A stretch of 64,000 nucleotides of DNA, from assembly GCA_047967505.1 (NCBI GenBank), contig CM106538.1; one strand, given 5' to 3'. Under the pieces are notes generated by a model. That model was given only the letters and a program-made list of their open reading frames with translations, had not been told where the DNA came from and searched no databases. This DNA is from Dipteris shenzhenensis (lineage: Eukaryota; Polypodiophyta; Polypodiopsida; Gleicheniales). The translations under genes and the position numbers were made by a program. Shown one piece after another: positions 1-11,310 of this stretch (within the stretch, counting starts at the first letter, position 1; every line of letters starts with the position of its first letter).

Positions 1-3000
1 GACTTCAACAATCTGGAGACTTTGGAGGACCAGCAGGGTAGAGGACCAGAGTTTACAAGTATAGCTTAGGCAGAGCAATCCGCTTGGGACTCCTTTATCT
101 TCATGACAGGAGGTAGGGACAGCTGGAGAGACCCGTCCTTCCGCCGATGGCATGGGAGCTTGGACTTCTTGTGGGGCTTCCGTAGGGAAGGAGGCAGACT
201 CCTGGAGAGACTGGACAGATTTTATGTCAGTGATTGGGCCATCAGCAGAGGTGGTCAAGTGGGTGTAGTGCCAGGGATGACACTCTCCGACCACGCGCCA
301 GTGCTCTTATCACTAGACTCGGCAGCTCAGTCCCTTCCTCCCCGTTCGTGCAGGATTCCTGATTCCATCTTCTCTAGGGAGGAGGTGCGCAATAGTATCG
401 GTAGCCTTTGGGACAGAGATTGGGGCAAGTGCGTGGATCTGGTAGAGTCAGTGGCGCAGGCTCTACAGGAGTCCACCCAGATTTGCCAGCTCGCAGCCCT
501 TCAGGTTTGCCAGGAGTGGTGGGGCAGAGAGAGAGCTCTTCGTAGGGACCTCGCCTCCATTCAGCGACTCCAGCAGGCAGCTCCAGGTTCGGAGGAGCTT
601 CGGATCCAGGCCCTTCGTGCCAGAGCCCTTCTTGAGGAGACTCTCCAGCGTCGCTCAGAGTTTTCTTATCACGCCTCCCTCTTCTACTGGGCTCAGAAGG
701 GCGACCGGATGAGCAAAGAGTTCTTCAGGACGCATGGCCAGAGGGCAGTAAGGTGACCAGCTTCGGAGTCTTAGGACAGTGGAGGGGCACATCGTTACCG
801 ACCAAGAAGAGGTCTTGGGGTTGGCTACCGACTTCTATAGGATTCTTTTCCAGTAGGAGCAGCTTGCCCCCCGTACTAGACGTTCCCGCGAGGAGGTGTG
901 GAGGCACATTCTAGCCCTTGTTCAGCCCAGCATGCAGACGACGTTGATGGCACCGTTCACCACTGTCGAGATGCAGGAGGCCTTGATGGCCATTGATGGG
1001 CAGAAATGCCCTGGCGAGGATGGGCTCTCTCGCGCTTTCTTCACCTCCTTCTAGGATCAGATCCATCAGCCCCTCCTAGCAGCCCTCCAGAGGATTTTCA
1101 GCAGCAGATATACGCTAGAGAGCCTCTCTTCGGGATTGATTTGCCTCATCCCGAAGGGAGGAGACCGACAGGAGATCCGTCAGTGGTGCCCGATCACTCT
1201 CCTCACCACTGCCTACAAAATCCTTGCCAAGATGATCAGCGCCAAAGTTTGGCCACTACTTCCTGACCTCATTCATGACACTCAGATAGGCTTTGTCCAG
1301 GATCGCAGTATCCTGGATAATGTCTTCACCTTCTCAGAGGTGACGGAGTGGGCTCAGCACAGCGGGTCGCACTTAGCCATCCTACTTCTTGACTTTGAGA
1401 AGGCCTATGATCGAGTGGACTGGTCCTTCTTGGAGGGTACTTTGGAGAGACTAGGATTCCCAGTAGGATGGATTCAGGGTATCTCAGCGTTATACAGGAC
1501 AGCTTCCAGCAGGGTCATCATCGGTGGCAAGATGGGAGAGCGATTTCGATTGGAGAGATCAGTGCGTCAGGGTTGCCCCCTCGCTCCTTACCTATTTCTC
1601 TTCTTCACCGAGGCGATGACATACTATCTTCGGGCGAGGTCGACAGGGATCCGGGGTGTTCGCCTTCCCATCAGGGAGGACACGGAGCTCCTAGACTCGG
1701 AGTATGCAGATGACACAGCGCTATATGTTCAAGATGATGAGATGATGCTGGAGAGAGTGAGGCTGGCCTTAGAGGTCTTCTGCTCAGCAGCCGGTGTGAA
1801 AATCAACTGGAATTAATCAGTTCGTTTTCTCACAAACCCTGGGGCATGCTCACAGTGGGGGAGGTTTTTGGGTTTCAGATGGATCCCGCGGGGGCAGACT
1901 GCTAGATATCTCGGCTTTCAGGTCGGCCTGGACATCACGCCAACTCAGCAGTTTCTCCCGGTGCTAGATTCCATTCGACGGAAGCTGGCTTTCTGGAGCA
2001 CTACTAAGCTCTCTCTTGTAGGTCGTGCTCTTGTAGCCAACCAAGTTCTCCTGGCCACGGCCTGGTATGTGGCCTCTTGTTGGTGCTTCTCAAGATCCTA
2101 CGTGGCACAGCTCAGAAAGATGGTCCGGAATTTCCCCTCATTCTTGCTATTTTCTTGACTTCTGGGGATGGTCTCAGAGATACCAGAGCCAGGGTAGCCT
2201 GGCAGACAGTCATTCTTCCGCAGGCTGAGGGTGGCTTGGGGGTCATTGATCCTGAGCTTCAGAGTCAGGCCCTGCTGGGCAAGTTAGTTATCTGCGGTTT
2301 GACCCCGGGGGGGCAAACGTGGAAGATGTTACTTCAGCAGGGGATCAGTTCTTGTGTCCCACACCAAGGTGGAGAGTGGCTACCGTCCCTCCGGTGGATC
2401 TTCACCTCTACACCGCTTACTCACCCCTGCTCCCCGCTCATTCGTAGCCTTCTCACGATTTGGAGGCGACTCCGTCTCAGTCTCCTCCAGTCCCCTCCTA
2501 GCAGTCAGGAGGAGATCGACCGCCAACCGCTCATCTGGAACGATCAGGTCAGAGATACCTTGGGCCTTCAGCTAGGGGAGAGGTCACATATCCCGTGGGA
2601 CGGCTGGATGCAAGGGCCAACCTGGTCCCTTCGAGTTTGGAGGGACACTTACAAACACTTGGAGACCATTGCTCTAGCAGCCACAGCCGGAGGTGTTCGT
2701 GGAGCTCAGGCGAGACGCACAGAGATAGACGGAGTGATTCCTACCGGTTGGTTGGTTCCACTCGAGATTCAAATCCTCATGCCTGGTGATGCTCGTTGGC
2801 TCTGACAGTTCACCCCCCGTGGCATCCCACTGGTGGTTGCAGGCCGGATGGACGACACCTTTGTATCCTTCGCAGTTTTGGGGGATGGCCGACTCAAGAG
2901 AGAGGGTGTGCTCATCGACCCCCTTCTCTTGTGGTAGAGGGTTCATGTCATAGGCCTCCTGGGGAAGGTTTGGCCGATCGATCCTAGTATAGAGCAGGAT

Positions 3001-3477
3001 CAGCTGCAGTTATGGCGACTCTCGCTTTGGGAGGGGCGGGCCCTGTCAGAGCTTGATTGGGACCCAGGTGAGTGGAGATGGCCGGAGGTTGTGGCAGGCC
3101 AGGGGCCGTCCCCTTTCTTCGCTTACAGCACGACATTGGGTAGGAGAGTTCTCGGGAGGATGCAAAGCCGCCCACCCACCCAGCGGCCCAGGTGGTATGC
3201 TCAGGGTATCTCCAGGCTATTTTTGCAGGCCTTCTGGAAGGCCTTGTGGGAGAGCTGGCGTCCGCGGAAGATTTCCTACTTCCTTTGGCTACTCGCCCAC
3301 AAGGGTCTTCTAGTGGGGAGTTGGTTGCGGCAGATTGGTCAGGATGGACTTTGTCAAATTTGCCATGAGGATGAGGAGTCACCAAAGCACTGCCTGTGGA
3401 GCTGCACTCGCGCCCAGAAAGTGTGGAGGTGGACCTTCGGGATCCTTACTCGCGCAGCACCAAAGTTAGGTTTTTAA
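1..3477 (+). pseudogene. LINE (L1-type) ORF2 relic, copy A1
   Basis: Non-LTR retrotransposon ORF2, cut by the left edge. It opens inside the endonuclease: DFNNLET at positions 1-21 matches the GDFN motif, with an in-frame TAG at 67-69, and SDHAPVLLSLD near 280-315 is the endonuclease C-terminal motif. The reverse transcriptase follows in another frame at 1136-1816: LLDFEKAYDRVDW, QGCPLAPYLF and catalytic YADD. The connection region (1868-2805) and a C-terminal zinc-binding segment (CQICHEDEESPKHCLWSC, about 3350-3410) lie in further frames. Frameshifts and stops separate all blocks, so it is inactive. The coding part ends near 3477, where unrelated sequence of opposite polarity begins, so the 3' end is lost. 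Copy A2 at 58.6-60 kb is the same family. Confidence 0.9.
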
Positions 3478-3479
3478 TA

Positions 3480-5000
3480 ATGTATTAGAGATTAATTTAT
3501 GATCGATTATAATGGCCTCAAGTATGAGGTTTCTAATATCTTTTTCCAACTCATCCAAGGAATATGGTATACATTGTTATATGAGAGCTTCAAATATGGC
3601 CCTTGCTAAAGATTAGGGAAACTCTTTTAAATTGATTTAATTTCCATAATCCTCAAAAGAGAGTATGGCAACCCCCAAGTTTAAAGCTTTCATGTACTTT
3701 GAGTAGTCAAGCTTAAGAACAAGGGGGGTACTTTTACCCGTTGAGGCCTGCCTTTTGGAAGATCCTTCGAGGAGACCTGATCTCATCCTGTAGGTGATTT
3801 TGCTGAAGCAATTCCATAGAACCTTATTTGGGTAACCAAGAGATCTGAGGCATAAGTAAAACAAGATTCTAAGCCTCTTGTAGCCTTCAAACATGCTTTC
3901 CCTGATGACATAGCAGCGAAGTTCTTCGATGACGAAAGACTCTTTTTGGTCCCATCAGATGCCAAGAAGAGTAAGGAAGATATTGGTACTTGTTCAACTC
4001 TTTTTGGTAACAACTAGAAGAGAGCTTTCTTGTGAAAGAAAAATATGGTCCCTTGAAAAGTGAATGTCCAGAATATCAATGGAGGATGTAGAGTAGCATG
4101 GGGTAATTCTAATATGGTCCTGAAAATCTTTTCCATAATCTTCAAGGTATTTGTCCAAATCAAATGAAGATCCTACCCATAAGCGGAATGCATCATCCAT
4201 GTAGCACTTAGCACTTGTAATATAACAGGTAAATGCAACTCAAAGATTTCTTTCAGCAGAGTGATAGAGTCCTTGAGGTGTTGATTCTATTGAAGGAGAA
4301 TCAAAAAAGTTTATGGTGTAACCAAATAGAAGTATGCTCAAATACAAAACCATTGTAAGAGCAAATCAGTCTGCCTACCAAAGTGGGATTGTGGATCTTT
4401 AGGAGGAACTACAAGGCACAAACTCGAAAACCTGAACTAGACTTCAGGAGAATGTATCTGACCTCTTCTAATGAAAGGATCTTGGACTCTAAGCAAACCT
4501 GTTGCAACCAAAAAAATAGCTCCTCTAAGGGAACCTCCTGAATTGGTTCATAGATTGCTGCATCTGTCAATTGCCTTTCTCCCTCTTTGAGATACCAAGA
4601 CTTATCTAAGATGGCTAGATTGAGATTTTTGTCAGCTAGTTTGATAACAATATCTGGGTTATTCTGCAATCTTTTGAGAGCCATTCTCAAGGCACGAGGA
4701 AGGTGGCATTTGGAGAGATTGGAGCAATGGGAGATAGACTCGTTGGGAGAAGCTGTCTACTGATGGTGATAATATCTTCAAGAGGTTGGAAAGTTTCTCA
4801 AGGGTTCTAATTAGGATTGGGTACTCTAAAGAGTGGAGTAGGCCTATCCGGATTGGAGCGAGAAAACCATTGAAGGCACATTTGTCTCACAAAAACATCA
4901 AAGTCTACAAAAGGCTGAGTTGGTTCTAGAGGAGTGGACAGAGGGATGTAGCTCGAACCTAAACCCAAGAGTTTCTTCTCATGAAAGGAGAGATGTATCT
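3480..5000 (-). pseudogene. Penelope-like reverse transcriptase relic
   Basis: Reading leftward, one RT is spread over three frames. At 4690-4409 comes a fingers motif, IKLADKNLNLAILDK, followed by YLKEGERQLTDAAIY. This (I/V)K-x-ADK...Y...RQL-D...Y pattern is typical of Penelope-like elements. At about 4203-3994 the catalytic box YMDD is followed by a stretch ending SIDILDIHFSRDH. At 3894-3637 a thumb-like region has LRSLGYPNKVLW and PLVLKLDYSKY, matching the RGYP...YSK block of these elements. Upstream, 4950-4860 reads as degenerate N-terminal RT. No GIY-YIG endonuclease is visible before the LINE A1 boundary at 3477, so the copy is either an endonuclease-lacking type or truncated. Several stops and frameshifts make it non-coding. 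The family call rests on motifs only. Confidence 0.55.
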
Positions 5001-5298
5001 AAGAGAGAGGTTATGGATCACAGTGTTGGAGATACAGCCATCAACCTCAGAAGGAGTCTTCCTAGAGAAAAGGAGAAGAGCATAATGTTCTAGATTTAGG
5101 AGAGGGAGCCAAAAGAGCCGCCTTAGTGGTGGGTGTTTTGGCCTCTTTCTCGATTGGTGGAGCAGAGTTGCTTCGTGCACCTGGTTGTTTCTGTCGTCTG
5201 CCCAAACCAAATTTCTGGGCATTTTGGTTTTTTTGTGGCAACAAAGGCTATGCATCTGAGGGGGTGAAAGGCTTCTCTCGAGCTTTGTCCCCTGTTGC
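5001..5298. other. Unassigned junction between Penelope-like and copia relics
   Basis: Open frames exist on both strands. The minus-strand frame is Lys/Glu/Thr-rich partly because it reads the adjacent 12-bp repeat backwards. No domain is recognised. The minus-strand part could be the N-terminal region of the Penelope-like element. Confidence 0.3.
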
Positions 5299-5406
5299 TA
5301 TCGGTTTCCCTGCTAGTGTGCCTGTCGATTTCCTTGCAAGTTTCCTTGTCGGTCTCCTTGCGAGTTTCCCTATCGGTTTCCCTGTTGGTTCCCTTGTCGT
5401 CAGCCG
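5299..5406 (+). repeat. 12-bp coding minisatellite, nine units
   Basis: Nine consecutive 12-nt units, for example TGTCGATTTCCT, TGCAAGTTTCCT and TGCGAGTTTCCC, lie in the copia-1 reading frame. They encode a degenerate Cys-x-Phe-Pro tetrapeptide array just before the linker to RT. The second unit contains an in-frame TAG at 5314-5316. Confidence 0.8.
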
Positions 5407-6532
5407 GCACCCCATGCTGATTTGCAGGTTCCTCTTCCAGCACAAAATGATCCCAATATTCATGATGTAGTGATTGAAGAAAGAGCTGTCAATAGACAGC
5501 GAAGGCAAGTTCCTAGATGGCTTCTTGACACATTGAGGGACAGCAAACAAGATCAACCTCTTGCTGCTTGGATAGGATCAAGGAATAGACATATGCATCA
5601 TCACTTTCTTGAGTTTGCACTCCTTGCTACAGCTTGCAATGAAGAGCCTTTGTGCCATAAAGATGCTTTTGACAGCAAAGAGTTAATGGATGCAATGAGA
5701 GCTAAGCTACAATCTATTGCCAAAAATGATACATGGGAATTAGTAGATCTTCCTACCGGTAAGTATGCCATTGGTACCCGGTGGGTCTACAAATTCAAAA
5801 GGAAATCTAAAGGCAGCATAGATCGACACAAAGCCTGTCTTGTTGCAAAAGGGTATGCCCAACAACAAGGCATTGACTTTGAGGAGACCTTTGCTCCCAC
5901 TTCTAGGATTACTACTATTAGATGTGTCATTGCCATTGCAACCCATCACCATTGGCAAGTGCACCAGCTTGACATCAAGACTGCCTTTCTTCATGGGGAT
6001 TTGCAGGAAGAAGTTTATGTGACACAACCTCTTGTCTTTGAGGTTGTTGGCTCTAAAAACAAGGTATGTCGGCTGCGAAAAGCCCTTTATGGTTTGAAGA
6101 AGGCACCCCAGGCAAGGTATGTTAAAATTCATGCACACTTACTATCCCATGGTTTTCAAAATAGCCCCATAGAGCCCACTCTTTATGTATGTAGGAGTGG
6201 ATTTGATTTTTTAGTGCTGATTTTATATGTGGATGACATGTTGATCATGGGCCCTGATACTTTGCATATTGTAGCTTTTAAGGCTGATTTGCAGCAAGCT
6301 CTTGAAATGTCAGACATGGGACAGCTGCACTATTATTTGGGCATTCAGTTTGCTCATGTTGAGGGGGGTATCATGATGTCACAGTCCAAGTATATTGGAT
6401 AGCTCCTTGATCATTTTCAGTGATTGCAAGCCAATCTCTACTCCAGTGGACCCTAGCTTTAAATTTTCAGCTCATAATGGGAGCCCACCATGTGATATCA
6501 CTCTTTACTAACAGGCTGTTGGATGTCTCATC

Positions 6533-6748
6533 TACTTATGCCGCACCAGACCTGACTTATAGTATGCAGTATCCTAGCTTAGCAGGTTCATGCACATGCC
6601 CAGTTCACAGCATTGGCAAGCAGTGAAGAGAGTCTTCAGATACTTATGCCACACCGTACCTAACTTATAGTATGCAGTATCCCAGCTCAACAGGTTCATG
6701 CACATGCCCAGTTCATAGCATTGGCAGGCAGTGAAGAGAATCTTCAAA
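6533..6748 (+). repeat. 108-bp tandem duplication in copia-1
   Basis: Two head-to-tail copies (6533-6640 and 6641-6748), both beginning TACTTATGCC, with scattered mismatches. The unit covers the end of the RT thumb (Y-x-V-x-Q-x-NRFM-type segment). The mismatches indicate it is not very recent. Confidence 0.8.
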
Positions 6749-7300
6749 TATCTCAAAGAGGCACTCAGGATTTAGCCCTCTTCTATGGTGATCAGGGTTC
6801 ACTTATCATGCATGCTTACATGGATAGTGACTGGGCAGGTTGTTCCGACACCAGAGTGTCACATACCGGAAATTGTTTTTTGCTTGGCAATTCATAAATC
6901 TCTTGGCTCAACAAAAAGCAAGCAACAGTTGCCACATCCAGCTGTGAGGCTAAGTACAGGACAGTAGCCTTCACCGCTACAGTAGAGAGTGTCTGGCTTC
7001 GACAGTTACTTATAGATCTTGGTATTCGCCAGACATCCTCCACTATGGTCTACACTGACAGCCAAAGTCCTTTGGCCATTGTGCGTAATCCAGTGTTTCA
7101 TGCGCATAACAAGCACATTGAAGTTCACTATCATTATGTTTGAGAGCAGTTGTCAGTAAGAGACATAAAGTTGTCCTACCTTCCCACAGAAGACAACATA
7201 GCAGATATGTTTACAAGGCACTTCCTCGTCCCAAGTTCAAAGTCTTTCGATAGGCTTTACACTTGGTTCCCTTTGTTACATGCTCTGGAATACCTTGTAC

Positions 7301-7547
7301 ATTCATAGGTGGCTATATTCTTTTCGATGAACATGTGCCACCATGACCATAAAATACCAAGTATTTTGAGACGTTTCCAGAATACTTCAGCCCATGCCAT
7401 GGAGCGGGTTTGTAGGCCATCTTCTCCCGGTCATATTGATGCCCTCTAAGCCCTCGTATGTGCCATGTAGCTTTAGTTATTGGCACTTAGGTCACCTAGT
7501 ATTTTTAGTGTCTTATGACACCTAGTGCTAGTGGTACCACTGGGACA
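7301..7547 (+). other. Non-coding sequence 3' of copia-1
   Basis: Sequence after the RNase H end. It may be the decayed 3' LTR of copia-1 (it contains CTTTTATAGTACTTTG), but no matching 5' LTR is in the window to prove it. Confidence 0.3.
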
Positions 7548-7746
7548 CTAGGTCCTAGGGTTCTCTTTTATAGTACTTTGTACTTTCATTTTCATTATAC
7601 TAGTTAATGTGATGGCTTCCACTTCTTGCTCCACTCTTGTGCATCCTTTTACTTCCGTGAGCCTACATAAGTCCGTCATCTCGAACTCCTCAATGAGAAG
7701 TCTCTTGACTTGAGCAATCTTCTTTGTATGATCCCCTTTGGCACCA
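7548..7746 (-). pseudogene. Copia RT fragment on the reverse strand
   Basis: A short minus-strand frame reads GDHTKKIAQVKRLLIEEFEM followed by TDLCRLTEVKG. This matches the copia RT segment just after the YVDD box (GDD...K..L...FEM-DLG). It is cut on its 5' side exactly where the LTR at 7747 begins, so the LTR probably inserted into this older copy. Confidence 0.6.
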
Positions 7747-8333
7747 TGTTGGAAAGTAGAGGATAGAGTCACTCACTCCTCACACTCCCCAACACTCAAA
7801 GAGAGATAGAGAGAGGAGACAAAACTCAGATATATTCTTCCACAACAGTGGGCTGACAAAAGCTCAAGAGGTGAGCAACAACTAGCAAAGAGATGTTGAT
7901 ACAAAAGCTGAGTCTACTCCTCTCCCTGCACGCTTGCCCGAGTGCCGGCTGTCAGTCCTGGTGATGATGAGAAGCATGGGGGGGAGGGGGTTTATATAGG
8001 TGGGTAGTAAGCCCCTTGAACTGGCCGACTTTTCAGTCGGTTCCAATCTGCTGTACTGACTTCCAGAAGGGCCAAAATGGCCTTCCGGTCGGTTTCTAGG
8101 CTAGCCCTTTGGCCTATATAAGGCCCCATATGTTGGGCTTTTTTGGCCGCTACTGGCTGGTACACATATGCTGCAGATGCCCCCGCATGGGCCTGTGGTG
8201 CAGGCGCACTGTTCCACACAGGGTGCTGCTCTCAGACAGCAAGGTACTCTCAGCCCCCCATCCCCCTATAGTCTCCTGCCCCCTTGTCCCCTCAAATCGG
8301 GGGCTCACAGGTGGGGCAATGACATTTCTAACA
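7747..8333 (+). repeat. Lone LTR, family A copy 1
   Basis: About 587 bp starting TGTTGGAAAGTAGAGG and ending ATTTCTAACA (TG...CA ends with a short inverted repeat). It is clearly homologous along its length to the LTR at 39,938-40,543, including the opening AGAGGATAGA.TCACTCACT block, the TATA region and the GGGGGCTCACAGGTGGGG near the end. Flanking 5-mers (CACCA and GTTGA) do not match, so no TSD is seen. No primer-binding site or coding region follows. Confidence 0.8.
8113..8124 (+). promoter_or_regulatory. TATA box of LTR family A
   Basis: CCTATATAAGG sits 210 bp before the LTR end and is conserved in the second copy (about 40,323-40,334), as expected for the U3 promoter. Confidence 0.55.
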
Positions 8334-9431
8334 GTTGATTGCAATTGCTCACCCACCCTACCACGTGGCATTCTGCCACTGGTCCCCAACCGTGTCTGCA
8401 ACACTGCTGCCACACTCTGCCCACTTACCAACCTGCAACCAAGCTGTTCCAGGCTGTTGCCGACCTGTCAGGTGGATCCCAGGAGGAGTACAGACATGCT
8501 ATGTAGGCATCTCTTTGTTGGGTAGTAACAGCTCTTCCACCCTCTGAATGGGCCCCTGGCTGGGCATCTTTCAGCCCCGCAGTCCCGAAAGATAGGAATA
8601 TTCACAGCCCTAATGAAGGGCTAACCAGCTCTGGTCAGTTTGATGGCATGTGTGGCCAGGAAGACTTTTGATTGCTATTCACATGGTAGCCCATGTGGCA
8701 GTCTCTCCCACTTCCCTTACATGTGCGTCAAGCCCCGTTGCACTCCTCATGTGGGGGCTCATAGGTGGGGCATTGACCCTGGACTTCTAACACCCCCTCT
8801 CAATGACACACCATGGTCAGGTACCTACTCTGTTAAAGACCTGCTCTATCAGCTCCCATGTAGAAGCATTCAGGAACAAGTAGAGGATCTCATCCACCAA
8901 CCTGCACCTCCAGTATCTCTCGGCTGCTATGGGATCTAGTCTGGAGCAATTGTATAGTCATTGGTCCAAGTCACAAACCTCCAGAGTCTTCAAGATACCC
9001 AGGCACTAACATGAAGATATGTGGACCTTTTACTATGAAAAGGTGTGAGGTGTTTGGGGTTTTACATCCTGTTCGAAGTAGGATACTGGAAAATAGTTTC
9101 ACGTGGTTTGTTCTAAATTTCATCATAGAAGATGTTTAGATCAATAAGGCAGTTAATATAGGAGTGCAAAATAAGCCCTCCACAAAAGTATTTCATGAAC
9201 TAAGGTCTGCGTTCATGTCTTCTCTAATCCAAAAACAATGTAACAAAGTTCTTATTTTGATGTGCATGAATTTGCGAATGAAATGCCAGCACTGTTCAAG
9301 TTGATGGCTAAGGTAAGATTGCTGCCATATTTGTCAACCTCAGCTAAGCCCGCTTGGTTATTTTCTGTCGGTTGGTTAAGCAGAAAAAACATACCTCCGG
9401 TTACAAGACGAGTGATTTCCCTTTCTGCAGC
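8334..9431. other. Unassigned sequence between LTR A and the gag-only element
   Basis: No intact gene. Around 8745-8791 a second sequence resembles the LTR A end (GGGGCTCATAGGTGGGGCA...CTTCTAACA), so a further decayed LTR of this family is likely. At about 8800-8900 a frame reads SGTYSVKDLLYQL, weakly like a LINE C-terminal region. The last 200 bp has an open frame without a recognised domain. Confidence 0.35.
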
Positions 9432-10965
9432 TGTGGCGATGCGATTGCACGCTGCATGCTTCTGGAGGGAAGCCAAGAATGTACGTGGGAGAAGGAGCTT
9501 GGAGAGCAGAGAATATGACAATGCTGTAGGCCGGAGGTTCGTCAAGGGATCTGTTGCTTCGGGGAGCCTCTAAAGTTCAGAGGCCGTAGACAGGGAGAGG
9601 TCGTAATGGTGGAAGCAGTTGTGAGCTGGAAAAGGGATCGTAGGCTCGTAGCACAGGAGGTGGTGAGCTCAGAGGCAACGAGGAGATAGTCGGGGTGATA
9701 TGTGAGTCAGGGAGTATCTTGCGAGACGTGGGCTAGAGTGCATGGAGTCCATGAGGCCGTGATGACGGGAATTCTGCTTGCTGGCCATCTTCACGTAACA
9801 GGTGAGGAGGAGGAGAGCCATAAGCGGGGAGCTTCGTGAGCGCTGTGAAGGCGGCAAAAAGAGAGCTGCTGTGAAGAAGACGACAAAGGTGGAGCTCCAT
9901 GGTGACGAGCTAAATGGTACAGTCAGCGCTTACTGAAGTCTTGTGAAGACTTGGCTGTGAAATCGCTACTGTGTGGGCTGGGAGGATCACAGACGACGGG
10001 AGTTTAGTCGTGCATACACTGTGAATAGGAGACTAACATAGTGTGAAAGCCATAGTCTCATGTGTGCTCTATGAGAAAAAGAAGTTGCAGAGTAGCTATC
10101 GTCATATGGAAGGAGATGCGCAACGAAGGAAAGTGGTCCTTGTAGAGATGTAATCTGTGCATGAAGGAGAGAGCGATCGAAAAGGAATAGGATGCTGCCA
10201 TAGTAGAGATTGTGGGACATGGGCTGACCGCGCCTCTATCTGTAGAGGCCCGTGATAAGTTGGAGATTCCATTTCTAGCTTGGCAAGCGATGAACATTAA
10301 TCCATAACATGGGTTGGCTGAGCATAATGGCCAGTTTTTTTGTTGCAAGCTGAGTGGACAGTACGTTTTAGAAGATGAGTGCCAGTTTACATCGCCATTG
10401 CTTTGGGACATGGATGGACATAGAGCTTGGGTTGTGCATCTTGGTTGTGTGTTTGAGGGACTGAACCTCAAGGGGTGCCTTGATGACACATCTTAGAGGA
10501 GGAGCCCTGGTTGGTCATAAGGCTTCATCAATTGCTTGTGAACTATGATGCGGGAGCTTGACTCACCTCAACCTCAAAGAATTTTGAGGGGAGCTTGTGG
10601 ATTGCAAACAGCTTGTATATGAGATGTGTGAAGGCCTTATGTGGTTGTGCATAGCAAATAGTTGTGGTTGTGGTGTATGCTCACAGAGATGAAATTATGT
10701 TTCATGGGTCATTTATGTGTTTACTGAACTTGATTTCAGTTAGTAAGAGAGCTTGTCTTGAGCTGTGTAATTCACTGGGTTCTTTCTGAGTTTCTTAGCT
10801 TCCAGTGGAAATGTGACCAGAGTGTGACGTGTGTCCGAAGGTATGTGAAGAGACAATGATGTTGAATGGATGCCTTTTGCCTTGTGATTGCGTTGTCTGG
10901 GTGTTTTAAATGTGGATGAGGGTGGCTGTGAAGGCGGGTTAGGCTCTACTACTTTTGTCCATCCA
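9432..10965 (+). repeat. 5' LTR of the gag-only element
   Basis: TG...CA repeat of 1,534 bp. The identity with the right copy appears to extend 3 bp further left (AGC shared), so the exact start is uncertain by a few bases. Open frames inside it, including a 143-codon minus-strand one, recur identically in the right LTR and are not called as genes. Confidence 0.85.
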
Positions 10966-10970
10966 CGTTT

Positions 10971-10984
10971 TGGTGCCTCAACGG
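10971..10984 (+). other. Candidate primer-binding site
   Basis: TGGTGCCTCAACGG begins 5 nt after the left LTR end. Most plant elements start the site with TGG complementary to a tRNA CCA end. The matching tRNA was not identified. Confidence 0.45.
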
Positions 10985-11045
10985 AGGAAGTTCACTTCAG
11001 TTTACAAGATTGGAGGAGCAGGTGTTCTGAGACGTGTTGCAAGCA

Positions 11046-11234
11046 ATGGGGAGAAATCCACACATGAGAGTAATACAGTGTGAGTGGTGTGGAAAATGTG
11101 GTCACAGGAAGGACAGATGTATTGAAGTCCAGCTACGTGTGATCCGACTCCGAGCTAGAGTGCAGAGAGCTCTGAAAGTGCTTGCCCGTAGGAAAAAGAA
11201 TGCTCTTCGGATGCAGAGTGAGCTTCTTCAGTAG
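11046..11234 (+). CDS. Mini-ORF with CCHC zinc knuckle, upstream of gag
   Basis: A 62-codon ORF from the ATG at 11046 to TAG at 11232-11234. It contains a perfect CX2CX4HX4C knuckle, CEWCGKCGHRKDRC (about 11083-11124), followed by an Arg/Lys-rich tail (RLRARVQRALKVLARRKK). Knuckles of this type form the RNA-binding nucleocapsid part of retrotransposon Gag, normally at the Gag C-terminus. Here it lies upstream and in a different frame from the 700-codon gag, which lacks any knuckle. It could be a separate nucleocapsid-like protein or a piece joined by splicing or frameshifting. Expression is unproven. Confidence 0.55.
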   Translation: MGRNPHMRVIQCEWCGKCGHRKDRCIEVQLRVIRLRARVQRALKVLARRKKNALRMQSELLQ

Positions 11235-11310
11235 TGTATTTGTTTTGTTGCCTTCCAGTTTTGTTGTGGTTGAGAAAGCCAGGGTGTGTGACAGTTGAAA
11301 GATTGTGAGG

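Larger units (their letters stand above)
5299..7300 (+). pseudogene. Ty1/copia pol relic, copia-1 (RT and RNase H)
   Basis: 5'-truncated copia pol with no gag or integrase. The linker and RT run open from 5317 to 6402: NDTWELVDLP, the block ending GIDFEETFAPTS, HQLDIKTAFLHGDL, KALYGLKKAP and catalytic YVDD (about 6228-6240). A TAG at 6400-6402 ends the frame. RNase H follows in pieces to about 7260: SDWAGCSD, SSCEAKYRTVAF, VYTDSQS, then HIEVHYHYV with an in-frame TGA, and ADMFTRHF. The RT C-terminal part holds a 108-bp tandem duplication that shifts and doubles the segment. It is closest in sequence style to the reverse-oriented copia-3 at 47-52 kb. It is a dead copy. Confidence 0.9.

Noticed and set aside
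5123-5443. Lys/Glu/Thr-rich minus-strand ORF
   Set aside because: Its repetitive part is the reverse reading of the 12-bp copia-1 coding repeat.
8800-9000. LINE C-terminal similarity (SGTYSVKDLLYQL)
   Set aside because: Only one short motif is visible; too weak for a separate call.
9252-9320. Exon-like FDVHEFANEMPALFKLMAK followed by a GTAAGA donor
   Set aside because: A stop lies just upstream with no usable acceptor, no family is recognised, and no neighbouring exon was found.
10058-10489. 143-codon minus-strand ORF repeated at 14850-15281
   Set aside because: It is identical in both places only because the two LTRs are identical. No domain, and it overlaps other frames in non-coding LTR sequence.
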